A stretch of 64,000 nucleotides of DNA from Verrucomicrobiota bacterium (GTDB lineage: Bacteria; Verrucomicrobiota; Verrucomicrobiia; Limisphaerales; JADLHS01): NCBI GenBank assembly GCA_029573725.1, contig JAKQDQ010000006.1:1-64000 (forward strand), read 5' to 3'. Positions 9,073 to 18,058 of the stretch are shown piece after piece; position 1 is the first letter of the stretch, and every line of letters begins with the position of its first letter. The notes under the pieces are model-generated. The model was not told the origin of the DNA. It saw nothing but the letters and a program-made list of their open reading frames with translations, and made no database searches. Position numbers and translations under genes: made by a program.

Positions 9073-10200
9073 TCAGGCAGTGCCGGGCCAGTTTTGCAGG
9101 AAACCGGCCAGATCCGCCACTGCGGGACTCTTCCCGGTGCGCACATAAAATCCGCTGGTGCTGACGCCAGTCAACAGAGCCTGGGCGTTTTTGAAACCGA
9201 GCAGTTTGCCGAGACAAAAGCCGGCGTTGAAATGATCGCCCGCACCGGTGGTGATCAACGGCTGGGGGGTGTACGGCCCCTCCACCAACGCCGTATCGTT
9301 GGCGCTCACGGCCAGGGCGTAGCTGACCGGATGGATGACCACGGTGTTGATCTGGAGCCGCGCATGGATCTGCTGCGCGAGCGCCAGCAACCCGTCGGGC
9401 GTGCGCTGGCTCGTGTCCAGGTCCAAGTGTCCGCCGATTTCGTAAGCCTCCTTTTCGTTCAAACCGAGGATGGCATCGAAGTACTTCTCAAATCCGGTGA
9501 TCAGGCCGAGCGCGCGCAACACATCCGCGTGCGTGCGCTTTTCGGGATCGGCAAGATCAAAGAAGATGGTGCGCCGCAGCCCGGTGAGTTTGGGGCAAAC
9601 CTCCCTTTGGACCGCCTCCCAGATGTCGTTCATGCCGGTCAACATGGTCCAGTTGGCAAACGCGAGGAATTGGGCCTGCTGCATCCGCGCCAGCAAGGAG
9701 TCCACCCCAAACCGGCGCTGCAAATTTTCCCAGTTTACCTCGTACAGCGCGGCCAGTTTGCCGCACATGATTTTGCCGTCCTCGAATTCCAGGGCATCGG
9801 TATAGCCCGGCTCGGCCAGCGTGTGTACCTCGGCGCGACGGGAGAAATCGGCGAAGACGGGGTGGATGTTGGGGTAGCCCAGATTGCCGAGGTAGCAAAC
9901 CTTCATCGCGAAACTGGCGAGCGCGTTGGCCATGATCGGACCGTTGCCGCCGAGCTTGGTCTGGCGGCGGATCAGTTCCACGTTGGTGCTGTGTCCAGCG
10001 GCGTGCGCCAGGCGTTCGGCATACTTGGCGATGGTGGGCAGCCGGGTGAATTTTTCCGCGCTTTCGCGTTTGTCCACGACGTGCAGGATCTCGTCCACAA
10101 AGCCGTCCAGACCGACGAACGCATGCAGGGATGCGGCGCGCGACTCGCTGGTTTGCAGCTGGCGCGCGGTCGTGGCGCGCAATTCCGGAGTAGTTGTCAT
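9073..10200 (-). CDS. PfkB/ribokinase-family carbohydrate kinase
   Basis: Protein of 375 residues. The family phosphorylates sugars or nucleosides with ATP. The C-terminal signature TTGAGDHFNAGF holds the anion hole and catalytic Asp of the GAGD motif. The N-terminal half has the substrate-side features: VGLDGFVDEI, LGGNGPIMANALASFAMKVCYLGNLG. The substrate cannot be told; the relaxed N-terminus is unlike canonical ribokinase or fructokinase. The start at 10200 gives MTTTPELRA; an ATG at 10233 is in frame and lies just before an AAGGG sequence, so the shorter form is preferred. It sits between parB and def, all on the minus strand. Confidence 0.85.
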   Translation of the reverse strand: MTTTPELRATTARQLQTSESRAASLHAFVGLDGFVDEILHVVDKRESAEKFTRLPTIAKYAERLAHAAGHSTNVELIRRQTKLGGNGPIMANALASFAMKVCYLGNLGYPNIHPVFADFSRRAEVHTLAEPGYTDALEFEDGKIMCGKLAALYEVNWENLQRRFGVDSLLARMQQAQFLAFANWTMLTGMNDIWEAVQREVCPKLTGLRRTIFFDLADPEKRTHADVLRALGLITGFEKYFDAILGLNEKEAYEIGGHLDLDTSQRTPDGLLALAQQIHARLQINTVVIHPVSYALAVSANDTALVEGPYTPQPLITTGAGDHFNAGFCLGKLLGFKNAQALLTGVSTSGFYVRTGKSPAVADLAGFLQNWPGTA

Positions 10201-10304
10201 AATTGTTTCGAAAAATCGACCCTTCAAATACACGAAAGTCCCGGGTCAAGGCACGGAAAAATTCCGCGATCGGGATCCGTGGCGCGCGCTGGATGACCGG
10301 ACCA

Positions 10305-11279
10305 TCAATCCGGGTTGACGCCCAGGATTTGCAGCACCCCCTCGAGCTCCGCCTCGCTAAAGAAGCAAACCTCCAGCTTCCCCTTGCCGTTCTTGTAGTG
10401 GAGGGCGACCTTCGTTCCCAGCCGTTCGCGGATTTTATTTTCCAGGTTGGCGATTTGCGCATCCGTGGGGGCGGCGGCATTGGCGGCGCGCCGCGCCGGT
10501 CCCTTGGCGGTGAATCTGGCCACCAGCCCCTCCGTCTGGCGCACGTTCAAATCCTCTTTGATGACCCGTTCGGCGGCCTGGCTTTGTTGCAGCGGGTGGG
10601 TTAATCCCAGAATGACCTTGGCGTGGCCGACCGAGAGCCGCCCGCCGCGGATCAATTCCTGCACGTCGCCCGGCAATTTGAGCAGACGCAGGGCATTGGC
10701 CACCACGGTGCGGCTCTTGCCCACCTTGGCCGCCGCCGCCTCCTGGGTGAGGTGAAATTGTTGGATCAGCTGGGAAAACCCGAGCGCTTCCTCGATGGCG
10801 TTGAGATTCTCGCGCTGCAGGTTCTCAATGAGCGCCATCTCCAGCACCGTCCGGTCGTCCGCCTCGCGCACAATGACCGGCACGTCCGTCAACCCGGCCA
10901 GTTGCGCGGCGCGCCAGCGCCGCTCACCGGCAATCAATTCATACTGTCCGCCCTGCATCCGGACGATCAGCGGCTGAACGATGCCCTGTTCCTTGATGGA
11001 ATCCGCGAGCTCCTGCAGGGCCTCGGCGGAAAAAACCTTGCGGGGTTGAAACGCACAGGGTTTGACCTGGCTGACCGGGATGCGGCGAACGAGGTCGCGC
11101 GCTCCAGGAGTCGGGGCAGCTGACGACGCGCCGGCAACCGGCGGAACGGCGGCGCCGGGAAGGGTCGTGTTTGTAGATTCAGTGTTGACGGGGAGCGGGC
11201 CGGCGGGCGCGGGTTTTGCAACGGCTGAAGCGCCGCCCAACAACGCGCCAAGACCCCGTCCCAAAGCCGGTTTTGACAT
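10305..11279 (-). CDS. parB: Chromosome partitioning protein ParB
   Basis: Protein of 324 residues beginning MSKPALGRGLGALL, the conserved ParB opening that fixes the start at 11279. After a disordered Ala/Pro-rich linker (about 20-65) comes the CTPase/ParB-N domain with QPRKVF, GIVQPLIVR and the GERRWRAAQLAG box. A helix-turn-helix parS-binding domain follows (LTQEAAAAKVGKSRTVVANALRLLKLP), then a C-terminal dimerisation segment. ParB loads on parS and clamps DNA in a CTP-dependent way to segregate the origin region. The usual upstream partner parA (soj) is absent; a transposase remnant lies directly upstream and keeps the frame open, so automatic start prediction may extend this gene wrongly. 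Confidence 0.95.
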   Translation of the reverse strand: MSKPALGRGLGALLGGASAVAKPAPAGPLPVNTESTNTTLPGAAVPPVAGASSAAPTPGARDLVRRIPVSQVKPCAFQPRKVFSAEALQELADSIKEQGIVQPLIVRMQGGQYELIAGERRWRAAQLAGLTDVPVIVREADDRTVLEMALIENLQRENLNAIEEALGFSQLIQQFHLTQEAAAAKVGKSRTVVANALRLLKLPGDVQELIRGGRLSVGHAKVILGLTHPLQQSQAAERVIKEDLNVRQTEGLVARFTAKGPARRAANAAAPTDAQIANLENKIRERLGTKVALHYKNGKGKLEVCFFSEAELEGVLQILGVNPD

Positions 11280-11429
11280 GCGCCAAGACTGTCGAACAAC
11301 GCCATCGTTGTCAATGATTGCTCTGGATAACCAAATCCGGTGGCGAAGATGCGGTGGCCAAGGTGGCGCTGCCTGGAAACGACATGGAAAAACCGCCCCG
11401 GGATATTCCACGCGTAACTTGCGGGCCAT
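11268..11429 (-). pseudogene. Remnant of REP-associated tyrosine transposase (RAYT) N-terminus
   Basis: Reading the minus strand from 11429 gives MARKLRVEYPGA, the near-invariant start of RAYT/IS200-like transposases. One base out of frame it continues FFHVVSRQRHL, matching the family's YHVMNRG segment, and later LFDSLGACQ, which resembles the (F)LETLGEAC segment. The HUH motif and catalytic tyrosine are missing because the similarity ends at the parB start. I read this as a frameshifted, truncated relic placed immediately upstream of parB. Confidence 0.55.
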
Positions 11430-11607
11430 GCCACGGTGGGGGAGAAGCCGCACCCGGGTTGTCAACGCCCTTTACGATGATTGTTCTGGACGGTCGGTCA
11501 TCATCCATTGTGCAATTGCACCCCCTCAGCCAGTCCCTGGCCTCCGGTTGCGGACCGGACACACTCCGGGGACTGTCCGGGGGCGGAATGCCCGGACCGA
11601 CCCGGCG

Positions 11608-12465
11608 TCAGAACCGCGCCCGTCCCTCCTGACCTTCGACCGCCAGCACCGCCCGGTAAAATCGCGCACCCGGGGTTGCGGTCAGGGCATCCACGTAAAC
11701 GGCACGACCTTCGGCATCAGAAGTAATCGTGGCGCGTGTTGTCCAGATTCTCGCGTTGGGACTGGGTGCGGATTGCAGCCGGGTTACCGCGCCCGGTGGC
11801 GTCAACCATTCGAGTCGCACCGTACCGTTGGCTTGGGGCGTGATGGTGAGGCGCGAAAGCCAGGGTTGCGGGCCGGAGACGAAGCGATAGAAGCGCTGGG
11901 GTACGCGCGCCGCCGCGGCATCCATTGCGATGATCTGACCGCTGTGATTGGCGGTGACATTGGTGAGGGTCTGCCAGTAAGCGGCCGTGGGGGTGGCGGC
12001 GAACTGAATCGCCCCGAGGCTGCCCGCGGCGGCAGAAGTGCGCAATTGCACGTGTCCCTCCGCGGATCGGACCAGGAGCAGCCGTCCGTTTTTACCGGCA
12101 GGCGGCAGGGCGGGCACGGTGGGCGTGTAGAGCAGTTCGTTGGACGGGATGCTCTCCAAGCCGAGGAAGTTATAGGAAACCGCGTAAATGCGATAGGTCG
12201 TTCCCACGTATAAATTGGAGAGCGTACATTCCAACTGGGTGCCGACGTCCAGACGATTCAACGTCCCCGCTTCCGGCGGACCATAATAAATGGCGTACCC
12301 AACGACGTAAGGATCCGCCGCGGCATTCCACCCCAGCCGGATGGGGGTGGCCAGTTCCTGCCCGCCAACACTTTGCGGCAGCAGCAAGCCCGGCAGAAGG
12401 ACGGGAAGCCACCGACGCCATCGGCACGCAATGGCTCTCCGCAATAGCACAGTTACCGGCATCAT
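11608..12465 (-). CDS. Secreted fibronectin type III-like protein
   Basis: Protein of 285 residues. The basic N-terminus plus hydrophobic segment (LPVLLPGLLLPQSVGG) is a signal peptide. Residues about 38-110 resemble a fibronectin type III domain: IRLGWNAAADPYVVGYAIYYG and YRIYAVSYNFLGLESIPSNEL. The rest is beta-rich and ends in two repeated segments containing RFYRFV and RFYRAVL, a common closing motif in secreted Verrucomicrobia proteins. Probably a binding or structural protein outside the cytoplasm; no catalytic signature seen. It sits alone on the minus strand, upstream of the broken transposase. Confidence 0.65.
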   Translation of the reverse strand: MMPVTVLLRRAIACRWRRWLPVLLPGLLLPQSVGGQELATPIRLGWNAAADPYVVGYAIYYGPPEAGTLNRLDVGTQLECTLSNLYVGTTYRIYAVSYNFLGLESIPSNELLYTPTVPALPPAGKNGRLLLVRSAEGHVQLRTSAAAGSLGAIQFAATPTAAYWQTLTNVTANHSGQIIAMDAAAARVPQRFYRFVSGPQPWLSRLTITPQANGTVRLEWLTPPGAVTRLQSAPSPNARIWTTRATITSDAEGRAVYVDALTATPGARFYRAVLAVEGQEGRARF

Positions 12466-12897
12466 GGTTTCGTCCCGCTTCCCAATTCAGGATTGAGGCG
12501 CTCGCACGGCGTGGCTTTAGCAGTGGCAGTGCCACAAACTCCGAACCGGCGCGCCGGCCACCGTCCCCGCGGCGGGCGCCAAGCGGAGGGCTGCTGAATC
12601 CAGCCGCATTTCCTCGATTCCCCGCGCGGATTGAAGTGAAAATTTGCGAGGAAAAATCGCGCGGGCACGGCGAAGCGTTCCGACACCATGAAAGCAGGTG
12701 CAGATTCTGCACAAACCTCGTTCAAAAATCGGTCGGCTCCCGGGCCCGCGGGGAGTGTTTTCCCCGATTTCATGCCGGTCGCGGGCAGACCGGATGTGCG
12801 GCGAGAAACCTGCTCGCCTCGCCGACGCATGACCTTTAGCATTGCTGCGGGACCGGATCAGGAACTTGAAATCCATTCTGAACGCCCCCTCCAACAC
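12466..12897. other. 432-bp divergent intergenic region
   Basis: Separates the minus-strand fibronectin-like gene from the plus-strand response regulator. Promoters for both should lie here. I noted the near-palindrome gtggcagtgccac (12523-12535) but could not assign a sigma-54 -24/-12 element or any RNA. The response regulator frame is open through part of this region. Confidence 0.4.
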
Positions 12898-14238
12898 ATG
12901 CGTATTTTGATCCTCGACGATGAAGCGAGCATTCGCAGCACGCTGGCGGTGATGTTGCGGGGTCTGGAGCATGAAGTGGTGGGGGTGGCGGACGCCGCCG
13001 CCGCGTTGCGTGAGTTGGAGCGCGCACAATTCGACCTGTGCTTTCTGGACCTTAAGCTCGAGGGCGAGAACGGGCTGGAGGTGCTGCCCCGCCTGCGCCG
13101 CAGCAATGCAAATCTGGACGTCGTGGTGTTCACCGCCTACGCCTCGATTGACAACGCCGTGGAGGCGATGCGCCGGGGCGCCAAGGATTACATTGCCAAG
13201 CCCTTCACGCCGGAACAGATCCGGCAACTGCTGCGAAAAATCGGCGAGGCGCGCTCGTTGTCCGGGCGCATCGCCAACCTGGAAGCCCAACTGACGGGCG
13301 ACGCCCCGCCGACAGTCATGGAATCGGTGGAGCCGGCCATGGAACGGGTGTTCAGCCAGGCGTTTCGGGCGGCCAATTCCGCCGCCACGGTGTTGTTGCT
13401 GGGGGAGAGCGGCACGGGCAAAAGCATCCTCGCGCGCGCGATGCACGAACGGAGTCCGTTCCGGGACCGGCCGTTCGTCACCATCAATTGCCCCAGCCTC
13501 TCGGCGGAGTTGTTGGAGAGTGAACTCTTCGGACGGGTGAAGGGGGCGTACACCGGGGCGTCGAGCGATACCTGGGGCAAGGTGGCCCTGGCCGACGGCG
13601 GAACGCTGTTCCTGGATGAGATCGGTGAACTGCCGGTGGCGATTCAACCCAAGCTGTTGCGACTGTTGCAGGAAAAGGAATACGAACGGGTCGGAGAAGC
13701 CAAGACCCGCCGGGCCAACGTGCGGGTGATCGCCGCCACCAACCGCAATCTCGAAGCGGCGGTGCAGGAAAAAACCTTCCGCGAAGACCTGTTTTACCGG
13801 CTGAACGTGATCGGCATCCGGATGCCGCCGTTGCGCGAGCGGCCGCGCGATCTCAAAGTGCTGGCGACCGGCTGCCTCAAGTTCTTCGGCGCGCAATGCG
13901 GCAAACCCGTGACCGGCTTGTCCAGCGCGGCGTGGCAGACGCTGGAAACCTACCCGTGGCCGGGCAATTTGCGCGAGTTGCGCAACGCGATTGAACATGC
14001 GGTCATTTTCGCCAACGGCCGGGAGATCGTGCCGGCGGATTTGCCCGACCAGCTGGGCCCCCGGCCCCCGGGGGCGCCCGCCGGGGTGAGCGTGGGCATG
14101 AAGGTGTCACTGGAACAAATTGAAACCGAACACATCCGCCGGGTGCTGGCACAGACGCGGACCATGGAAGAGGCGGCCCAGCTGCTGGGCATTTCCCGGG
14201 GCACGTTGTATGAGCGGAAGAAGAAAATGGGCATTTAG
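12898..14238 (+). CDS. Sigma-54-dependent response regulator (NtrC/AlgB type)
   Basis: Protein of 446 residues. The receiver domain (1-120) has acidic residues DD at 7-8, phospho-acceptor Asp51 (FLDLKL) and Lys101 (YIAKPF). The AAA+ domain (about 140-370) has Walker A GESGTGKS, the sigma-54 contact loop as GAYTGA (a Phe-to-Tyr variant of GAFTGA), Walker B TLFLDEIGEL, and the FREDLFYRLNVIGI and YPWPGNLRELRNAIEH segments. The C-terminus is a Fis-type helix-turn-helix (MEEAAQLLGISRGTLYERKKKMG). The start at 12898 gives MRILILDDE; an in-frame ATG at 12829 is possible. The kinase gene follows after 24 bp behind a strong GGAGGT site. Phosphorylation should allow activation of sigma-54 promoters; targets unknown. 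Confidence 0.93.
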   Translation: MRILILDDEASIRSTLAVMLRGLEHEVVGVADAAAALRELERAQFDLCFLDLKLEGENGLEVLPRLRRSNANLDVVVFTAYASIDNAVEAMRRGAKDYIAKPFTPEQIRQLLRKIGEARSLSGRIANLEAQLTGDAPPTVMESVEPAMERVFSQAFRAANSAATVLLLGESGTGKSILARAMHERSPFRDRPFVTINCPSLSAELLESELFGRVKGAYTGASSDTWGKVALADGGTLFLDEIGELPVAIQPKLLRLLQEKEYERVGEAKTRRANVRVIAATNRNLEAAVQEKTFREDLFYRLNVIGIRMPPLRERPRDLKVLATGCLKFFGAQCGKPVTGLSSAAWQTLETYPWPGNLRELRNAIEHAVIFANGREIVPADLPDQLGPRPPGAPAGVSVGMKVSLEQIETEHIRRVLAQTRTMEEAAQLLGISRGTLYERKKKMGI

Positions 14239-14262
14239 CCCCGTGAACGGAGGTCCGGCCCC

Positions 14263-16122
14263 ATGCTGCGCACCCGCATTTTCCTGCATCTCATTCCGTT
14301 CGTGCTGATCCTGATCGCGGTGGGCGGTTTCGCGCTGGTGCTGGTTTCACGCCTGGCGGCGAGCGTGAGCCGGACGATCACGGAGAACTACCAGCGGGAC
14401 AATGCCGCGACGCAAATGACGGTGACACTGGACCGCATGGACACCGCGTTGCAGCGCTCGCGCACGGAAGAGCCGGCCACCGTGCGGGAGATGTTCGATG
14501 ACAACGCCCGTTTGTTTGAGGCGCAACTGACGGCGCAATCCTCCAATCTGACGGCGCAAGCGGAGGCGGATTTGTTGCAGCAGTTGCGGACGAACTTTGT
14601 GGCATTGCGGTTCGAGGGCGCGCAGATGTTCCGTCCGGAGGTGGCGGCGGCCGAACAGCACGCGATTTATGACCGGCAAATCATTCCGAAAAAACTGGCG
14701 ATCGATGTGCTGCTGAACCGCTGGCGGGAGGCCAGCAAGCAGAACATTTTCGGCATTGCCGACACCATCAAGCAAACCAACCGCACCATCATCGGGGTCT
14801 TGAGCCTGAGCCTGGGCGGGGCGCTGCTGCTGCTGGGTTACGCCAGCTACAAACTCAGCCGCGCCATTCTGCGCCCGATCCAAACCCTGACCAATGCGGC
14901 GCGCGAAATCGGGGCCGGCAATCTGGCGCAGACCGTGCCGGTGCTCTCCGCGGATGAGCTGGGAGAACTGGCCGGGACCTTCAACAAAATGGCCGCGCAA
15001 CTGCACACGTACCGGCAAAGCACCACGGAACAAATCGTCCGGCTGCATCGCACCATGGAGGCGGCGCTGGCCTCCTTCTCCGACCCGGTGTTCATCCTCG
15101 ATCCGCAGGGACGGATCGAACTGAGCAATCGCGCCGCGGAGGAACTCAGCGCCCAACTGGGGTTGCACGGCGCGTTGCCGCCCAGACTGGTGACCGCCGT
15201 GGAGCGGGTGCTGGCGGAAAATCAGGATTTTTTGCCGGACAGCTTTGAAGCGGTGCTGACGCTGCGACTCGCGGATCAGGAGCGCGCCTTTCTGCCGCGC
15301 CTGCACATCATGCGCGAGGCCGAGGCCCAAACGATTGGAGTGGCGGTGGTGCTCCATGACGTCACGCGCTTCCGGCTGCTGGACGATGCCAAAACCAATC
15401 TGGTGGGCACGGTCAGTCACGAGCTGAAAACGCCCTTGACCAGCGTGCGCATGGTGCTGCACATGCTGCATGAAAAAAGCGTGGGACCGCTGACCCCGGC
15501 GCAGGCCGGTTTGGTGGAGACGGCGCGGAAGGATTCCGAGCGGTTGCTGCGCATGCTGGATGCGCTGCTGGATATTGCGCGACTCGAGGCCGGTGACTCC
15601 AGTTTGAACCGGGAAATCGTCCCGGCGCGGGAGTTGGTCACGGGAAGTCTCGAAGAAGCGCGCACGCTGATCACCGCCCGGGGTTTCCAACTGTTGACGC
15701 GCCTGCCGGCGGATTTGCCGGCGGTCCTGGTGGATCGGCAGCAGATCGGGCACGTGTTTCAGAACTTCATCGCCAACGCGATGAAACATTCCCCGCCCCA
15801 GGGAGAGATTCTGGTGGCGGCCCAGCGCCTGCCCGATGGCCAGGTGCGTTTCAGCGTGACCGATCGCGGCCCCGGAGTGGCGCCCGAACACCAGGCGCGG
15901 ATTTTCGACCGCTTTTTCCGGGTGCCCGGACAAGCCAAAACCGGCGCGGGACTGGGACTGTCCATCGTCCGGGAAATCATCGTCGCCCACGGCGGCCGGG
16001 TGGGCGTGCAAAGTGTTCCGGGTCGCGGCAGCGAATTCTTCTTCGTGCTGGAGGCGGCCGACCAGCGCGCGGTCCCTTCAAGCTCCGTAGCCAAAGGCGC
16101 GGCAAAACGGCGCGAGGCGTGA
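14263..16122 (+). CDS. Membrane sensor histidine kinase (KinB-like)
   Basis: Protein of 619 residues, cognate to the regulator directly upstream. Transmembrane helices at about 7-29 and 176-197 flank a roughly 145-residue, mostly helical periplasmic sensor. Then come HAMP (198-250), PAS (about 265-370), HisKA with the SHELKTPL phospho-site His386, and a HATPase domain with N-box QNFIANAMKHS, DRGPGVAPEH and GAGLGLSIVREI. Layout and pairing with an NtrC-type regulator recall KinB/AlgB of Pseudomonas, which controls exopolysaccharide and stress; equivalence of function is only an inference. Strong ribosome site GGAGGT 8 bp before ATG. The last 45 bp overlap the 3' end of the convergent sulfotransferase gene. 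Confidence 0.93.
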   Translation: MLRTRIFLHLIPFVLILIAVGGFALVLVSRLAASVSRTITENYQRDNAATQMTVTLDRMDTALQRSRTEEPATVREMFDDNARLFEAQLTAQSSNLTAQAEADLLQQLRTNFVALRFEGAQMFRPEVAAAEQHAIYDRQIIPKKLAIDVLLNRWREASKQNIFGIADTIKQTNRTIIGVLSLSLGGALLLLGYASYKLSRAILRPIQTLTNAAREIGAGNLAQTVPVLSADELGELAGTFNKMAAQLHTYRQSTTEQIVRLHRTMEAALASFSDPVFILDPQGRIELSNRAAEELSAQLGLHGALPPRLVTAVERVLAENQDFLPDSFEAVLTLRLADQERAFLPRLHIMREAEAQTIGVAVVLHDVTRFRLLDDAKTNLVGTVSHELKTPLTSVRMVLHMLHEKSVGPLTPAQAGLVETARKDSERLLRMLDALLDIARLEAGDSSLNREIVPARELVTGSLEEARTLITARGFQLLTRLPADLPAVLVDRQQIGHVFQNFIANAMKHSPPQGEILVAAQRLPDGQVRFSVTDRGPGVAPEHQARIFDRFFRVPGQAKTGAGLGLSIVREIIVAHGGRVGVQSVPGRGSEFFFVLEAADQRAVPSSSVAKGAAKRREA

Positions 16123-17637
16123 TTGGAGCGGCTCGAGCGCGGCGGCATAATGCTGCCACCGCCCCATTGCGCGACGATAAACCGGCTGGGTGACATCATG
16201 ATAGGTCGGCGCGTACAGCACCTTGCGTCGCGCCGTCTCATGATAACGCGCCTGATCCGGATGCCAGGTCAGACCCAGGAAGGCGGTGACGCGCCGGCCT
16301 TCTTCGCTCAGGTTGGCGACCACGTCTTCGTAGCGCGTTTCAATCCAGTCAAAACCGCCCAATTCGCGCAGGCGCAGCCAGACGTCCATCAAATCCGCGT
16401 AATGTTTGACGGTCCGTTCGAGGCTCAAAAAGTTCACGTTGGTGGCGTTCAACATGATGTTCAGAAAGAAGCAACTGATGATGACGTCGCGCGGGTCGCG
16501 CAGCGCGATGATGACCTTCAGCTCGGGGTAAACGCGCAGCCATAAATTCAACGACATGGTCGGCGAAGGATTTTTATCCAGCAACACCCGGGCCGCCGGC
16601 TCACCCGGAATCTCGCGCAACAGGCTTTTGCGATACCGCTGCCGCAGGTCGGCCCGGCGCGCGGCGGGCAGCGCATCCAACGCCGCCTGGCTGAACAGGG
16701 CCCCCGCCCCCAGGGTCAGTGGATTGGCGATTTCCTGCGTGAACGCCGTGGGTTCGTCAAACGCGAGCACGTCCGGGTGTGCGTCCAGCACCTGCTCCAG
16801 CAACGTCGTGCCACTGCGTGGATGCCCGCCAAGAAAGGCCATTTGCTGACGATCCACGGTGGCGGGCGCCTCGGCGCGCCACCGGCGGAGATGGGCGGGC
16901 GTTAATTGGGCCAGCAGGGCGCGCCGCTGACGATCCGCCGCGTCGTAATGACGTTCCAGCTGACGGGTGTCCGTGATCAAGCGCACCTGCGCCTTGGCTT
17001 CGCGCAACCACTTGAGCGCCTCCTCGTAGTGCCCCAGTTGATCCAACACCACCCCGAGCAGATGGCGCGCGGCATATTTGACATAGGGATACTGCGGGCC
17101 GTCGCGGATCAGATCGCGCAACTCCGTCTCTGCCGCCCCCGGCTGCTGCCGGCGGTGCAACAGAAACGCGCGGAAATAACGCACCTGATCGTCGCGCGGA
17201 TGCTGTCGCCGACAGGCCTCCACGCAGTCCCAGGCCTCCTCCAGTCGCCGCTCCTTCTCAAACCACACGGCCAGATTGATGTGCGCGTCCACCTGATCCG
17301 GTGCCGCGCCGAGGGCTTGCTCAAAACAGGCGCGGGCGTCATCCAACTGGCGCAGTCCCAGGTACTGTTGGCCAATCGCACCCAGCAGCGCCGCATGGTT
17401 CGGCGCCAACTCCCGGGCGCGTTGATACGCCTGATTGGCCTGGACGAAATCCAATGCGCCTGCCGCCGCGTTGCCCAGTTCAAACCACAGCTCGGCACTT
17501 TGAGAATAGCGACGGATCAGTTGGCGGTAGATCCGGAGCGCCACCCCGCCCTGCCCGCCCAGCAAATGCGCCTGCGCCTGTTGCCACGCCGCCGCGTCGC
17601 GGGGCGCCAGCGGCAGACGCTGCTCATTCCGTTGCAT
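16078..17637 (-). CDS. TPR-containing sulfotransferase
   Basis: Protein of 519 residues. The N-terminal half (about 20-230) is built of tetratricopeptide repeats, e.g. AELWFELGNAAAGALDFVQANQAYQRARELAPN and DQVDAHINLAVWFEKERRLEEAW. The C-terminal half is a sulfotransferase domain that uses PAPS as donor. Its 5'-phosphosulfate loop is FLGGHPRSGTTLLEQVL, and the 3'-phosphate-binding region is ALRDPRDVIISCFF. The acceptor is unknown; the family includes enzymes acting on proteins (tyrosylprotein-like) and glycans. Given the sulfatase in the window, sulfated substrates may matter to this organism, but no direct link is visible. It converges on the kinase gene with a 45-bp overlap. Confidence 0.9.
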   Translation of the reverse strand: MQRNEQRLPLAPRDAAAWQQAQAHLLGGQGGVALRIYRQLIRRYSQSAELWFELGNAAAGALDFVQANQAYQRARELAPNHAALLGAIGQQYLGLRQLDDARACFEQALGAAPDQVDAHINLAVWFEKERRLEEAWDCVEACRRQHPRDDQVRYFRAFLLHRRQQPGAAETELRDLIRDGPQYPYVKYAARHLLGVVLDQLGHYEEALKWLREAKAQVRLITDTRQLERHYDAADRQRRALLAQLTPAHLRRWRAEAPATVDRQQMAFLGGHPRSGTTLLEQVLDAHPDVLAFDEPTAFTQEIANPLTLGAGALFSQAALDALPAARRADLRQRYRKSLLREIPGEPAARVLLDKNPSPTMSLNLWLRVYPELKVIIALRDPRDVIISCFFLNIMLNATNVNFLSLERTVKHYADLMDVWLRLRELGGFDWIETRYEDVVANLSEEGRRVTAFLGLTWHPDQARYHETARRKVLYAPTYHDVTQPVYRRAMGRWQHYAAALEPLQSRLAPFCRAFGYGA

Positions 17638-17790
17638 CTGCCGGTTACACTGGACAAATGCGCGAACGAGTCAAACTGGAATTGCGCTGGATGGAATTGC
17701 GCTTGAACCGCAAACGGCGGTCGGCGCGGAACGAAGACCGGTGGCGTGGAGCGCCACGGGAGACGGGCGGGTTGGGATGAACGACACCAC

Positions 17791-17824
17791 GAAAATGGCC
17801 TTGTGAGACCAGGCTCACAAGGCC
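17791..17824 (-). terminator. Rho-independent terminator of initiator tRNA
   Basis: Perfect 11-bp stem (ggccttgtgag with ctcacaaggcc) and a 6-base loop at 17797-17824, eight bases beyond the tRNA CCA end on the minus strand, followed by ATTTTC. Position, stem strength and T-rich tail support a terminator. Confidence 0.85.
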
Positions 17825-17832
17825 GTAAAAAT

Positions 17833-17909
<77 letters not shown>

Positions 17910-17922
17910 ATAAGGGAGCGCC

Positions 17923-17950
17923 ATCTTGCCTGATCGCCAGACTGATGCAA
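17923..17950 (-). promoter_or_regulatory. Candidate promoter of initiator tRNA
   Basis: On the minus strand TTGCAT (17945-17950) and CAAGAT (17923-17928) are 16 bp apart, followed by the GC-rich stretch GGCGCTCCC before the tRNA 5' end. The -10 match is poor. A GC-rich discriminator would fit stringently controlled stable-RNA promoters. Confidence 0.3.
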
Positions 17951-17953
17951 GCT

Positions 17954-17979
17954 TGTTTTTAGTTTCTGTTTTTAGTTTC
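17954..17979 (+). repeat. 13-bp tandem duplication
   Basis: Two perfect adjacent copies of tgtttttagtttc, with a degenerate third (ggtttttaggttttc) near 18009. It is AT-rich in GC-rich surroundings, between the initiator tRNA promoter and the deoxyhypusine-synthase-like gene. Confidence 0.8.
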
Positions 17980-18058
17980 CAACCACGCGCGGCCCATTGC
18001 GGCAAACGGTTTTTAGGTTTTCGTTTCGCAGGCACTTGCTACCATGAGGCGGTTGAAC

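Noticed and set aside
12523-12535. Near-palindrome gtggcagtgccac as an operator for the response regulator
   Set aside because: Single copy, imperfect centre and no matching sites seen elsewhere.
14347-16011. Long open frame antisense to the sensor kinase gene
   Set aside because: It mirrors the codon pattern of the kinase, has no family motif and no ribosome site. Such antisense frames are common in this GC-rich DNA (also 725-1897, 9557-10480, 12517-13998).
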